From positions 1,736,001 through 1,800,000 of the forward strand of contig NZ_WKJQ01000001.1 of NCBI RefSeq assembly GCF_009674625.1: a DNA stretch of 64,000 bases, read 5' to 3'. This stretch comes from Haloferax marinum. Lineage in GTDB: Archaea; Halobacteriota; Halobacteria; Halobacteriales; Haloferacaceae. Below, in pieces: positions 8,781 through 18,007 of the stretch. Under the pieces are notes generated by a model, which saw only the letters and a program-made list of their open reading frames with translations, searched no databases and was not told the origin of the DNA. Made by a program: the position numbers and the translations under genes. Numbering within the stretch: position 1 is the first letter of the stretch; each line of letters begins with the position of its first letter.

Positions 8781-8788
8781 TATATAAG
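8781..8788 (-). promoter_or_regulatory. TATA box of the 55-residue protein gene
   Basis: On the minus strand this reads CTTATATA, about 27 nt upstream of ATG 8758, the normal spacing for a leaderless haloarchaeal promoter. Confidence 0.6.
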
Positions 8789-8846
8789 TTGCCCGAAACG
8801 GAAGGCACGGCATCGACTGACACACCATTCTGTCGTTCGAGAAACT

Positions 8847-8967
8847 AGTTTGGAAATCAAACTGTTCGTTTGAGCATTTCTCGTGGCAGAATTCGCCGTT
8901 TGGGCACGGAACTACACCCCGACGTACCCATCCTATTTCAAACGAATCGAATACGGTAAGTTTATCC
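8847..8967 (+). promoter_or_regulatory. promoter and palindromic operator-like sites upstream of dppA
   Basis: AGTTTG at 8847-8852 and CAAACT at 8858-8863 form a perfect 6-bp inverted repeat with a 5-bp spacer. TTCGTTTG follows at 8864-8871 and its complement CAAACGAA recurs at about 8939-8946. A TATA-like TTTATCC at 8961-8967 is about 30 nt before the dppA ATG at 8993. The symmetric sites suggest regulator binding; which regulator is unknown. Confidence 0.5.
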
Positions 8968-8992
8968 ACAAGGACTGGGAAGATTGGTCCGA

Positions 8993-10840
8993 ATGCCAGA
9001 CACTAACAAACTCTCGCGACGTCGTTTCCTGAAGGCAACGGGTGGGGCCGCTACGGCCGCTGCTCTCGCCGGGTGTACCGGCGGCGGTGACGGTGACGGA
9101 GATACGACCACCGAAGACACCGGTGGCGAAGAGACCACGACCGCAGCCGAGACGACGGAAGAAGAGCAGTCCGGCAACGAACTGTCCGGATCTATCTTCC
9201 AGAAGATCAGCAGTGGTACGATTACCACGTTCGACCCTGTCGCTGCGACTGACACTGCCTCCGGGCAGGTCATCCAGCAGATGTTCGACTGTCTGATGTC
9301 CTATCCGGACGGTCTCCCGACGGTCGAGAACGAACTCGCCGCGGACTACGAGGCGTCCGACGACTTCACGACGTACACGTTCCAGCTCGAAGACGCGACC
9401 TACCACGACGGTCGCTCGGTCAAGGCTGCTGACTTCGCCTACGCGTGGGAACGTCTCGCGTCGTCGTCGAACAGCCGTCGTGCGTACTTCATCCTCGACT
9501 CCATCGGTATGGAGCACGAGACTGACGGTGAGGGTAACTACGTCCCCGGTTCGCTCGGCGTCGAAGCCACGAGCGACACCGAACTCGTCGTCAACCTCAA
9601 AGAGCCGTTCCACGACACCCTCGAGATGCTCGCGTACACCTCGTTCGCCGCACTGCCGGAAGGCATCGTCGGCGACATCGAGGGCTACGACGGCGAGATG
9701 GAGTACACCGACTTCGCCAGCAAGAACCCGATTGGCTCCGGTCCGTTCGAGTTCGCATTCTGGGAGAAGGGTACCGCAGCAGCCGTCACCAAGTACGACG
9801 ACTACTACGGCGACGTCGCACAGGTCGACAACGTCCGCTGGCAGGTCATCGAGGACGACACGGCACGGTACAACTACGCGATGAACGAGAACGCAGACTA
9901 CTTCGGTCTGCCCACCGCGCAGTACGACCCTGGTAAGATCCAGGTGGACAATGTCGACGAGTTCGGTCGTGAGGTCGGTAAGTACGGCCCAGTCCGTAAC
10001 GGCAAGACGGTCAACTACGTCGGCGTCCCGACCCTGTCCATCTTCTACGTTGGCTTCAACATGAAGAAGGTCCCGAAGCCGGTTCGCCAGGCGTTCGCGT
10101 ACGTCATGAACCAGGACCAGATGGTCGAGGAAGTGTTCAAGGGACGCGGCTCCCCGGCGTACATCTTCACGCCGCCGACCATCTACCCAGGTGGCGCAAC
10201 GGAAGCCCGCGACAAGATCGAGGCCGACTACCCGTACGGTGTCGGCGAGACCAACATCCAGGCAGCCCGCGAGGTCATGGAAGAAGCTGGCTACAGCGAG
10301 GACAACAAGTTCGAAGTCCAGTGGACCCAGTACAACTCCGACACGTGGGAGGAGATGGCGAAGATTCTGCGCGACCAGCTCGCGTCGGCTCACGTCAACA
10401 TGAAGATCCAGAAGGCCGACTTCTCGACGCTCCTCGAGCGTGGCCGCAACGGTCAGCTCGAAGCGTACACCCTCGGCTGGATCGCCGACTGGCCAGCAGC
10501 GGACAACTTCCTCCAGCTGCTCAACCCGCCGCAAACTGACACGTCGCAGCCAGGCCCGATCTCGTACGTCAACTGGACGTCCGACAACGGCGACGCCTAC
10601 CAGAAGGCGACCGACGCCTACCAGCGCGTCGTCAACAACCCGTCGCCGACCGACGACGCCCAGGCAGTCCGTGACGAAGCCTACGTCGAAATCGAGGAAT
10701 CCAACTGGGAAGACGTCGCGATGCTCAACGTCTTCAACCGCAAGGACGAACGGTTCTGGTACGACACCCTCAACATCGAGCCGTTCGGTGGCATGGGCCC
10801 GAGCCGCCAGAAGCTCAACAAGGTTACCCTCAACCGGTAA
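8993..10840 (+). CDS. dppA: ABC transporter substrate-binding lipoprotein, dipeptide/oligopeptide type (family 5)
   Basis: A 615-residue extracellular solute-binding protein. Residues 9-14 (RRRFLK) form a twin-arginine signal and the lipobox ends at LAGC28, so it is Tat-exported folded and lipid-anchored, as is standard in haloarchaea. A Thr/Glu-rich linker (30-60) follows. The mature part is SBP family 5, with the DLxFxL-type start (FDPVAATDTASGQVIQQMFD), YTFQLEDATYHDGRSVKAADFAYAW, and C-terminal LNVFNRKDERFWYD. Family 5 proteins deliver peptides, and sometimes nickel or sugars, to DppBCDF permeases; all four partners follow downstream. ATG 8993 is chosen over an in-frame TTG at 8984 because it begins the signal peptide cleanly. 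Confidence 0.93.
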   Translation: MPDTNKLSRRRFLKATGGAATAAALAGCTGGGDGDGDTTTEDTGGEETTTAAETTEEEQSGNELSGSIFQKISSGTITTFDPVAATDTASGQVIQQMFDCLMSYPDGLPTVENELAADYEASDDFTTYTFQLEDATYHDGRSVKAADFAYAWERLASSSNSRRAYFILDSIGMEHETDGEGNYVPGSLGVEATSDTELVVNLKEPFHDTLEMLAYTSFAALPEGIVGDIEGYDGEMEYTDFASKNPIGSGPFEFAFWEKGTAAAVTKYDDYYGDVAQVDNVRWQVIEDDTARYNYAMNENADYFGLPTAQYDPGKIQVDNVDEFGREVGKYGPVRNGKTVNYVGVPTLSIFYVGFNMKKVPKPVRQAFAYVMNQDQMVEEVFKGRGSPAYIFTPPTIYPGGATEARDKIEADYPYGVGETNIQAAREVMEEAGYSEDNKFEVQWTQYNSDTWEEMAKILRDQLASAHVNMKIQKADFSTLLERGRNGQLEAYTLGWIADWPAADNFLQLLNPPQTDTSQPGPISYVNWTSDNGDAYQKATDAYQRVVNNPSPTDDAQAVRDEAYVEIEESNWEDVAMLNVFNRKDERFWYDTLNIEPFGGMGPSRQKLNKVTLNR

Positions 10841-10890
10841 TCTTCCCCTTCCGCGGGGACGTTTCGGCGTCGACATCGAACAGAGAACGC

Positions 10891-10904
10891 TCAAAAATTT
10901 TTGA
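10891..10904 (+). terminator. palindromic A/T-rich stop or attenuator after dppA
   Basis: TCAAAAATTTTTGA is a perfect 14-bp palindrome ending in a T5 run. It lies 50 bp after the dppA stop, inside the 214-bp gap before dppB. A small CCCC/GGGG hairpin precedes it at 10845-10858. Partial termination here would leave the binding protein in excess over the permeases. Another TATA-like box, CATTAAAC at 11005-11012, lies further down before dppB. Confidence 0.45.
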
Positions 10905-11054
10905 CACGCGTACAGTTAGTTACTGGTATCCACCAGATTCATCTAAAACAACTGGGGAAAGTTCGATATTGGGACTGGGAAGCGCAAGACATATCCATCC
11001 CACTCATTAAACCCTTACAATAATGTCCGCTCGAACGGTCTGCGAGGTGATGCC

Positions 11055-12104
11055 ATGAGTCGATGGCAGTACTTCCTTCGCAGGGTACTGATGTCGATTC
11101 CAGTCGTCATCTTCGGGACGACGATTACGTTCGCCCTCATCCGCTTAGGTCCACTCGACCCCGTATCAGCAATTCTGGGGACGCAGTACAACCCTCAAGC
11201 GGCCGAGCAAATCCGAACCAACCTCGGGTTGAACCAACCGCTCTGGAGTCAGTATTTCGACTTCATGTACCGGCTGTTTACCTTCCAGCTCGGTCAGTCG
11301 TGGGTCATCGCACCAGGGACCACGGCGTACGAACTCATCCAAGTGTACGCTCCCCGGACGATTTGGCTCGGCTTCTGGTCGGTCCTCATCGCCCTGTTCG
11401 TCGGGATTCCGCTCGGCTTCTACGCCGGGTTGAACCCGAACACGCTGTCGGACTACGTCGCGTCGTTCGGCGGAATCGTCTGGCGTGCGATGCCGAACTT
11501 CTGGTTGGCGATTATGCTCGTCACTGCACTCTCACAGACGGGGCAGTGGACGAACGGGTTCTTCACGTGGCAGACGTGGATCGTGAAGACGAACGTCGTC
11601 ACGCCACCAGCGCTCGGCTTCTTCCAAGACCCGATACAAGGATTCCTCGCTGACCCTGGTGGGTGGTTCAACTCGTTCCTCAAAGCGACGAAGCAGATTG
11701 CACCCGCAGCGCTCGTTCTCGGGTCCGCATCGATGGGTAACGAGATGCGTATCGGTCGGACGGCAGTTCTCGAGACCATCAACTCGAACTACGTCGAGAC
11801 CGCGCGTGCGAAGGGTGTCTCGGGCCGGTCGCTCGTCTGGAAGCACATCTTCCGGAACGCGCTCATCCCGCTCGTTCCCATCATCACGGGTGAGGCGTTC
11901 TTGCTCCTCGGCGGGTCCGTCTTCGTCGAGACTGTCTTCGCGATCAACGGCCTCGGATGGCTGTTCTTCAACGCCGCCATCAACGGTGACCTTCCGCTCA
12001 TCGGGACGCTGATGTATATCTTCATCCTCATCTTGGTCGGAACGAACATTCTCCAGGACTTCCTGTACACGGTTATCGACCCGCGCGTCGGGTACGAGGG
12101 GTGA
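11055..12104 (+). CDS. dppB: ABC transporter permease, DppB type
   Basis: A 349-residue inner-membrane permease of the binding-protein-dependent family, with the first TM at residues 10-30 (VLMSIPVVIFGTTITFALI) and about six TM segments in total. The conserved DppB features are an N-terminal region beginning RRVLMSIPVV and the cytoplasmic EAA loop ETARAKGVSGRSLVWKHIFRNALIPL, which docks on the ATPases. It forms a heterodimer with the next permease. Its stop is 6 bp from the following start, so translation is probably coupled. Confidence 0.93.
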   Translation: MSRWQYFLRRVLMSIPVVIFGTTITFALIRLGPLDPVSAILGTQYNPQAAEQIRTNLGLNQPLWSQYFDFMYRLFTFQLGQSWVIAPGTTAYELIQVYAPRTIWLGFWSVLIALFVGIPLGFYAGLNPNTLSDYVASFGGIVWRAMPNFWLAIMLVTALSQTGQWTNGFFTWQTWIVKTNVVTPPALGFFQDPIQGFLADPGGWFNSFLKATKQIAPAALVLGSASMGNEMRIGRTAVLETINSNYVETARAKGVSGRSLVWKHIFRNALIPLVPIITGEAFLLLGGSVFVETVFAINGLGWLFFNAAINGDLPLIGTLMYIFILILVGTNILQDFLYTVIDPRVGYEG

Positions 12105-12110
12105 ATCACA

Positions 12111-13550
12111 GTGAGCACACAAACTGAAACCGAAATTCCGCTTCGACAACGAGTCGCTGAGAATCCCCAACCCGCGCTGGTTTGGGCCGCAATCGGTGCG
12201 GTCCTCGTCGGCGTCGAACTTGGCGCAATCCTTCAGGTCGTCGTCGCCATCGGTGGCGTCATCGTCAACCTGGTCCCAGGCGACCCCGGTGCCGCACTGG
12301 TGACGTCGCTCCAAGAGTCACTCAAGGGAATCCCGACACTCGTCTCACGCGAGTTCATCCCGAACCAGGGCTACTGGAACGGGTCTGAGTGGGTCGGGAC
12401 GTTCCTCGGCCTCTCACCCGGTCAGGCGTGGGCAGTTCGGTTCGTCGTCGTCTACGCGTACGCCTTCGCCGTCCTGGGCTGGCTCTGGGACGGGTACAAG
12501 CGCTACCGGCAGTACTACCGCCGCGCAGACTGGACACCGCGTGACGACGTCGTCAATCGGTTCCGCGGCCACACCTGGGGGCAGTTCGGTCTCGTCATCA
12601 CCATCGCGTTCGTCGTCATGGCCGTGTTCGCGCCCGCACTCGGGCCGACCACGATGGAGCAGAACATCCTCCAACCGTACGACTACGAGATAAACTACTT
12701 CGACGAAGAGAGCCAGACCGTCGAGACGGCCCTCGTCGGTGAGGCGAACATCGGGTCCGGTTCACAGGGCGCCGGTGACGAGAACGTCGCACCGATGACC
12801 TACGACGACTACGGCAGATTCCATCCATTCGGCACAGCGACCAACGGGAAGGACTTGTTTACACAGGTGGTGTTCGGGGCGAGGATATCGCTCACCATCG
12901 CCACCGTCGCCATGGGTATCGCCGGCATCATCGGACTCTCGTTGGCGATGATTACGGCCTACTACAAGGGTCTCGCTGACCTCGCAATCGTGTTGGCGAG
13001 TGACTCGATTCAGGCACTGCCGGTCATCATGGTCCTCATCCTGATGCTCGTCATCTTCCAGAACACCTGGGTGAGAGACCTGTACGACGGTGCTGTGCTG
13101 ATTATCCTCATCTTCAGCCTCGTCTACTGGCCGTTCATCTGGCGGTCGATACGTGGTCCCGCGTTCCAGGTCTCCGAGCAGGACTGGATCGACGCCGCGA
13201 AATCGTTCGGACAGACACCGGGACAGGTCATGCGCAAGCACATGGCCCCGTACGTGTTCAGCTACATGCTCATCTACGCGTCGCTCAGTCTCGGTGGCAT
13301 CATCATCAGCGTCGCCGGCCTCTCGTACCTCGGTCTCGGCATCACGGCACCGACGCCCGAGTGGGGCCGCCTCATCGCCGACGGTCAGCAGTACGTCGCG
13401 AGTCCCTCGTGGCACATCTCGCTGATTCCGGGTGTGCTCATCACGCTCGTCGTGACGGGACTGAACGCCTTCGGTGACGGCATCCGCGACGCCATCGACC
13501 CGCAGGCCGACACCGGTGACGAGGCCGCGGCGACAGGAGGTGGCGCATGA
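12111..13550 (+). CDS. dppC: ABC transporter permease, DppC type, long N-terminal region and large external insert
   Basis: A 479-residue permease, longer than the usual roughly 300-residue DppC. The C-terminal 270 residues hold the standard domain with the EAA loop DWIDAAKSFGQTPGQVMRKHMAPYVF and a final TM block. The first 130 residues add hydrophobic segments (WAAIGAVLVGVELGAIL; AVRFVVVYAYAFAVLGWLWDG), and residues about 180-245 form a hydrophilic, acidic insert placed outside the cell. The start is GTG 12111. Extended DppC proteins are familiar in haloarchaea; the role of the insert is unknown. The stop overlaps the next ATG by 4 bp (ATGA). Confidence 0.9.
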   Translation: MSTQTETEIPLRQRVAENPQPALVWAAIGAVLVGVELGAILQVVVAIGGVIVNLVPGDPGAALVTSLQESLKGIPTLVSREFIPNQGYWNGSEWVGTFLGLSPGQAWAVRFVVVYAYAFAVLGWLWDGYKRYRQYYRRADWTPRDDVVNRFRGHTWGQFGLVITIAFVVMAVFAPALGPTTMEQNILQPYDYEINYFDEESQTVETALVGEANIGSGSQGAGDENVAPMTYDDYGRFHPFGTATNGKDLFTQVVFGARISLTIATVAMGIAGIIGLSLAMITAYYKGLADLAIVLASDSIQALPVIMVLILMLVIFQNTWVRDLYDGAVLIILIFSLVYWPFIWRSIRGPAFQVSEQDWIDAAKSFGQTPGQVMRKHMAPYVFSYMLIYASLSLGGIIISVAGLSYLGLGITAPTPEWGRLIADGQQYVASPSWHISLIPGVLITLVVTGLNAFGDGIRDAIDPQADTGDEAAATGGGA

Positions 13551-14626
13551 GCACCGAACAGCCGACCGAGACACGCCAGAAGGGCGAACCGATTCTGTCG
13601 GTCGAGAACGTTCGAACCTCGTTCTACACCGACAAGGAAGTCATCCGCGCCGTCGACGGTGTCTCGTTCGACATCTACCGCGGTGAGACGGTCGGTATCG
13701 TCGGTGAGTCCGGGTCTGGGAAGTCCGTCACGGCGCGCTCTATCATGCGCCTCGTCGACAACCCCGGCCGCATCGAAAACGGCCGAATCATGTACGACGG
13801 CGAGAACCTGCTGGACAAGAAGCCAAAGCAGATGCGCGCCATCCGTGGCGGCAGCATCGCGATGGTGTTCCAGGACCCGCTGACGAGTCTGAACCCCGTC
13901 TACACCGTCGGTAACCAGATCAAAGAGTCGCTTCGCCTGCACCGTGGCATGAGCGGGAAGGAGGCGACGAAGGAGGCCATCGAACTGCTCGAAGCAGTCG
14001 GCATCCCCGACGCCCACCGTCGTATCCGCGAGTATCCGCACCAGTTCTCCGGTGGGATGCGCCAGCGTGCCGTCATCGCGATGGCGCTCGCGTGCGACCC
14101 CGAACTGCTCATCTGTGACGAACCGACGACGGCACTCGACGTGACCATCCAGGCGCAGATTCTGGAACTCCTCGAAGACATCCAGGAAGAACGCGACCTC
14201 GCGATCATGTTCATCACTCACGACATGGGTGTCATCGCAGAGATTGCAGACCGCGTCAACGTGATGTACGCGGGTGAAATCGTCGAGAGTGCGCCAGCCG
14301 TCGAACTGTTCGAATCACCGAAACATCCCTACACGCAAGGCCTGCTCAACTCCATCCCCGGACAGGGACTCGAAGAAGGAGGCCGTCTGTCGACCATCGA
14401 AGGCGACGTGCCGACGCCGAACGAAGAACCGACCTACTGCCGGTTCGCACCTCGGTGTCCCAAGGCGTTCGCAGAGTGTGACACGGTGCATCCGGTTCCG
14501 GTCGAAGTGGGCGACGACTCGACGCAACATCAGGCGTCGTGTCTCCTCTACCCGAAGAATCTCTCGAAGGAGGAGGCGCTCGACGTCCACCGCGAGCGCG
14601 GTGCGAAGGGAGGTGACCAGCGATGA
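13547..14626 (+). CDS. dppD: ABC transporter ATP-binding protein, DppD type
   Basis: A 359-residue ATPase with Walker A GESGSGKS, signature FSGGMRQR and Walker [13 protein letters not shown]. The C-terminal oligopeptide/dipeptide transporter domain has the cysteine cluster [14 protein letters not shown] plus a later Cys (QASCLLYP), a candidate [4Fe-4S] site known in DppD/DppF relatives. It pairs with the next ATPase on the cytoplasmic face of the permeases. It overlaps dppC by ATGA at its start and dppF by 4 bp at its end, consistent with a single coupled operon. Confidence 0.95.
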   Translation: MSTEQPTETRQKGEPILSVENVRTSFYTDKEVIRAVDGVSFDIYRGETVGIVGESGSGKSVTARSIMRLVDNPGRIENGRIMYDGENLLDKKPKQMRAIRGGSIAMVFQDPLTSLNPVYTVGNQIKESLRLHRGMSGKEATKEAIELLEAVGIPDAHRRIREYPHQFSGGMRQRAVIAMALACDPELLICDEPTTALDVTIQAQILELLEDIQEERDLAIMFITHDMGVIAEIADRVNVMYAGEIVESAPAVELFESPKHPYTQGLLNSIPGQGLEEGGRLSTIEGDVPTPNEEPTYCRFAPRCPKAFAECDTVHPVPVEVGDDSTQHQASCLLYPKNLSKEEALDVHRERGAKGGDQR

Positions 14627-15957
14627 GTACGACGTCTACTGAAGAATCGAAGATGACCCGTGAGACCCAAGAGACGCTCCTCGAAGTCGACGACCTCAAG
14701 ACGTACTACGAGGACGGCGGCCTGCTCAACAGTAATCCAGTGAAGGCTGTCGACGGCGTATCGTTCGAAATCACCCGCGGCGAGACGCTGGGTCTCGTCG
14801 GTGAGTCTGGGTGTGGGAAGTCCACGCTCGGCCGGACGTTGATGCGCCTCGAAGAAGCGACCGCGGGCGAGGTGAAACTCAACGGGACGGACATCACGAC
14901 GCTGTCGGGTGCGGACCTCAAGCAGTTCCGCAACGACGTGCAGATGGTGTTCCAGGACCCCGATTCGAGCCTCAACGAGCGGATGACCGTCGGTGAAATC
15001 ATCCGCGAACCGCTCGACGTCCACGACTGGAAGACGCCGGACGAGCGCCGAGCGCGCGTCCGCGAACTCCTCGAGACGGTTGGCCTCCAAGAAGAGCACT
15101 ACTACCGCTACCCCCACCAGTTCTCCGGTGGGCAGCGCCAGCGTATCGGTATCGCCCGTGCGCTCGCGCTCGAACCCGAGTTCATCATCCTCGACGAACC
15201 GGTGTCCGCGCTCGACGTGAGTGTCCAAGCGAAGATTCTCAACCTGCTCGAAGACCTGCAAAACGAGTTCGGCCTCACCTACCTCTTTATCGCCCACGAC
15301 CTCGCGGTCGTCCGCCACATCTGTGACCGCGTCGCGGTGATGTATCTCGGCAACATCATGGAGATTGGCCCGGCGGACGAGATGTTCGAGTCGCCGGCCA
15401 ACCCGTACACGCACGCGCTGTTGTCGTCGATTCCCGAACCGGACCCGACGGTCGCACGCGACCGAATCACTCTCCGTGGGACGCCGCCGAGTCCGCGCGA
15501 CCCACCGGCAGGCTGTCCGTTCTCGACGCGGTGTCCGGTGAAGATTCGGCCCGACCAGTACACCGACCTCGACGACGACGTCTGGGAGCGCATCGAAGTG
15601 TTCCGCGAAGTCCTCCGCGAACGGTCGCGCGCCGAACTGTCGTTGTCCGACCGCGTCCGGAAACTGATTGGCCGCGAAACCGTGCAGGCGGGCATGGACG
15701 ACACGCTCACCGAACTGTTCGGTGGACTCTCCGTGCCGGTGTCGGTCATGGACCACCTCAAGGAGGCCGCAGACTACGCCGAAAACGGCGACGAAGACGC
15801 CGCACGGGCGTATCTCCGCGAGGAGTTCGGCAGTGTCTGTGACAGTGAGCGTCCCGACCAACTCGGTGTCGGTGACCGTGGCCGACTGAGTCTCTGTCAC
15901 CGCCACGACGAGCAGTACGACGAACCCGCGGCCGTCTTCGAAACGCTCGTCCAGTAA
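14623..15957 (+). CDS. dppF: ABC transporter ATP-binding protein, DppF type, with split C-terminal cysteine domain
   Basis: A 444-residue ATPase, about 100 residues longer than usual. Walker A is GESGCGKS, the signature FSGGQRQR and Walker [13 protein letters not shown]. In normal DppF the C-terminal CPxxxRCP motif is followed within about 30 residues by another Cys pair. Here [11 protein letters not shown] is separated from the last cysteines (SVCDSERP and SLCHRH) by a helical acidic insert of roughly 100 residues. The cysteines are retained, so a cluster may still form. It is the last transporter gene of the operon, followed 3 bp later by a small membrane protein gene. Confidence 0.93.
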   Translation: MSTTSTEESKMTRETQETLLEVDDLKTYYEDGGLLNSNPVKAVDGVSFEITRGETLGLVGESGCGKSTLGRTLMRLEEATAGEVKLNGTDITTLSGADLKQFRNDVQMVFQDPDSSLNERMTVGEIIREPLDVHDWKTPDERRARVRELLETVGLQEEHYYRYPHQFSGGQRQRIGIARALALEPEFIILDEPVSALDVSVQAKILNLLEDLQNEFGLTYLFIAHDLAVVRHICDRVAVMYLGNIMEIGPADEMFESPANPYTHALLSSIPEPDPTVARDRITLRGTPPSPRDPPAGCPFSTRCPVKIRPDQYTDLDDDVWERIEVFREVLRERSRAELSLSDRVRKLIGRETVQAGMDDTLTELFGGLSVPVSVMDHLKEAADYAENGDEDAARAYLREEFGSVCDSERPDQLGVGDRGRLSLCHRHDEQYDEPAAVFETLVQ

Positions 15958-15960
15958 TCG

Positions 15961-16383
15961 ATGGAGTTCGACCCACGCCGAATCGGTGTCAAAACCATCG
16001 ACGCAGTGGTCTACGCTGTCGTCCTCACCGGCGTGGTGTTCACCCTCACCGCAACCGTGAGCGTCGGGCTCGGCGGTGGGTTGCCGGGCGCGAAGTGGCT
16101 CATGTTCTTTCTCGGATTCACCATGCTCGCGTACGCGTCACTGAAACTTCGCCCGAAAGCCGCGTGGAAAGGCGGGCGCGACGACGGCGGACTGTTCTCC
16201 GGGAGCGACGAACCCGTCGGCGTCGAGAAACTCGTCGGTGGACTCCTCGATACGGTGCTGCCGGCGTCGCTCCGACCCGAACCGAACGAGCGACCGTCCA
16301 GCGGGGTGAAACTCTTCCTCGCGGCGGTCTGTATCCTCGCCACGTCGTTCCTGATGGAAGTCGTCTTCGGCATCAACTACTGA
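15961..16383 (+). CDS. small haloarchaeal membrane protein, unknown function
   Basis: A 140-residue protein with three likely TM segments: residues 14-36 (IDAVVYAVVLTGVVFTLTATV), 45-62 (KWLMFFLGFTMLAYASL) and 117-138 (VKLFLAAVCILATSFLMEVVF). A basic/acidic cytoplasmic loop (KAAWKGGRDDGG) lies between. It begins 3 bp after the dppF stop, so it is almost certainly cotranscribed with the transporter, which suggests an accessory role or simple read-through. It matches a haloarchaeal uncharacterised family by feel (DUF75xx series); I do not recognise a function. Confidence 0.8.
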   Translation: MEFDPRRIGVKTIDAVVYAVVLTGVVFTLTATVSVGLGGGLPGAKWLMFFLGFTMLAYASLKLRPKAAWKGGRDDGGLFSGSDEPVGVEKLVGGLLDTVLPASLRPEPNERPSSGVKLFLAAVCILATSFLMEVVFGINY

Positions 16384-16438
16384 CATCGCGTCCCCTGTTG
16401 TTCGATGCCTTTTACCATATCCGTCGTCCACCACAGGT

Positions 16439-17050
16439 ATGGTCGAGACTGGAGACGAAGAGGTCGAAAACGCCGAACGCATCGCGGGCGAAGCAGACCG
16501 TCGCCGCGAAGCGTGGGGTGCGACCCTCGACGACATGACCGCGCTGGCCGACGAGTACGAAGCAGACGGATGGGAGACCGTCCGTATCGCCGCCGGGAGT
16601 ACCGGCACGTTCGGTCCCGGTGACGCGAAAGCTGACGACGAGTCGTTCGGTATCGCCTACGTCGTCCCCGGAAACAAGGCCGAAGAAGTCTCCGAACTCT
16701 TCGAGAAGTCCTCGTTCCCCGAGTACGAAGTCTACCGCGCGGAGAACGACGGTCTCGTCTACATGGTGACCGCCCTACTCGCGCCCGACATCGAGACTGC
16801 CGTGTTCGTCGCCGGCGCGTGGGAGCAACGGACCGCACTCAACTGCGCAAAAGCCGCCATCGAACACGGGCGAATGTACAGTTATCTCCAGAAACTCGAT
16901 GGAACCCTGGTCGGCGTCGTCGAACACGACGACCCAGAGAAGTTCTTCCCCAACCTCGACGCGATTCGCCGGTACGCTCCGAACGCTGGCGACGACGAAT
17001 CGGCAGATGACGCCGATTCGACCGACGAAACCGACGACGCAGACGCCTAA
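16439..17050 (+). CDS. conserved haloarchaeal protein, unknown function
   Basis: A 203-residue soluble acidic protein. Residues 1-55 are helical and charged (EEVENAERIAGEADRRREAW). Residues 70-170 form a mixed domain with FGIAYVVPGNKAEEVSELFEK, YEVYRAENDGLVYMVTALLAP and AVFVAGAWEQRTALNCAKAAIEHG. The tail (from about 183) is an Asp/Ser/Thr run. A TTTTACC box about 30 nt upstream supports ATG 16439. The family is widespread in haloarchaea (I recall it as DUF7529, unverified). No catalytic motif is visible. Confidence 0.78.
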   Translation: MVETGDEEVENAERIAGEADRRREAWGATLDDMTALADEYEADGWETVRIAAGSTGTFGPGDAKADDESFGIAYVVPGNKAEEVSELFEKSSFPEYEVYRAENDGLVYMVTALLAPDIETAVFVAGAWEQRTALNCAKAAIEHGRMYSYLQKLDGTLVGVVEHDDPEKFFPNLDAIRRYAPNAGDDESADDADSTDETDDADA

Positions 17051-17152
17051 CACACCGGGCACAAACGGGGCTGGTTTCTCTCTCAGACGTGGTGTGTCAA
17101 CTAGTCGAGAGCGTTCGCAGAGTACATTAGGCGTGGGGGTGAAAGCGGGGGT

Positions 17153-18007
17153 ATGAAAGTAGCCGACGCGATGACGCCCGGTGAGAAGGTCGTGACCGTG
17201 TCCCTTCCGGGCACCCGCGACGACGTTCTGGAGTACCTCCAAGAGCGTGGCTTCTCCTCTGTTCCCGTCGTGAAAGAGAACGACGAGGGCGCGACGTACC
17301 GTGGTCTCATCTCCCGAGAAGACCTCATCAAGCACCCGGACGAAGACCAACTCGCAGTACTCGTCCGCGAAGTGCCGACCGTCAGCGCCGACGACGACCT
17401 GGAAGAAGCGGCGGCGACGATGGTCTCGGAAGGCGCACGCCGACTGCCCGTCGTCGATGGAGACACCATCGAGGGCATCCTCACCGTGACCGACGTGGTT
17501 CGTGCCATCGCCCGCGGCGACATCGACGGCGAGACCATCGTCGGTGACCTCGCCTCGCGCGACGTGAACACCACGTACATCGAGACGCCCCTCCCAGTCG
17601 TCGAGCGCGAGATTTACTACGCGAACGTCCCCTACGCAGTCGTCCTCGACAAAGAGGCCTCGCTGGCTGGCATCGTCACCGAAGTCGACATCATCGAAGT
17701 CGCCCGCGTCGTCGAAGGCGAGGCAGGCACCGGTGACTCCGTCGCCAACCAGGACGACGAGTGGATGTGGGAAGGAATCAAGGCCGTCGGCAACCGGTAC
17801 ATCCCGACGCGGAACGTCGAGATTCCGGCCGAACCGGTCTCGAAGTTCATGACCGAGAACCTCGAAACCGTCTCGACGAGCGTCAACGCCAAAGACGCCG
17901 CGCAGATGATGATTCGCGAGGACATCGAGCAGATTCCGATGGTGACCGGCGACGAACTCGTCGGCATCGTCCGCGACATCAACCTGCTGGAGGCACTGTA
18001 TGAGTGA
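17153..18007 (+). CDS. four-CBS-domain protein
   Basis: A 284-residue protein built from four CBS domains in two Bateman pairs: about 5-60 (VADAMTPGEKVVTV), 68-125 (REVPTVSADDDLEEAAATM, IEGILTVTDVVRAIA), 130-185 (ASLAGIVTEVDIIEVA) and 232-283 (MTENLETVSTSVNAKDAAQMM, DELVGIVRDINLLEAL). CBS pairs usually bind adenine nucleotides or S-adenosylmethionine and regulate partners. It overlaps glyS by 8 bp, implying translational coupling, so a link to charging or energy state is possible but only inferred. Confidence 0.9.
   Translation: MKVADAMTPGEKVVTVSLPGTRDDVLEYLQERGFSSVPVVKENDEGATYRGLISREDLIKHPDEDQLAVLVREVPTVSADDDLEEAAATMVSEGARRLPVVDGDTIEGILTVTDVVRAIARGDIDGETIVGDLASRDVNTTYIETPLPVVEREIYYANVPYAVVLDKEASLAGIVTEVDIIEVARVVEGEAGTGDSVANQDDEWMWEGIKAVGNRYIPTRNVEIPAEPVSKFMTENLETVSTSVNAKDAAQMMIREDIEQIPMVTGDELVGIVRDINLLEALYE

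Noticed and set aside
8933..10894. 653-codon open frame antisense to dppA
   Set aside because: Same high-GC artefact; no domain seen, and dppA on the other strand has a full Tat lipoprotein and binding-protein structure.
11023..11058. 11-codon upstream frame ending in ATGA overlap with dppB
   Set aside because: It lies only about 12 nt after the nearest TATA-like box, so the transcript from that promoter would start inside or after it.
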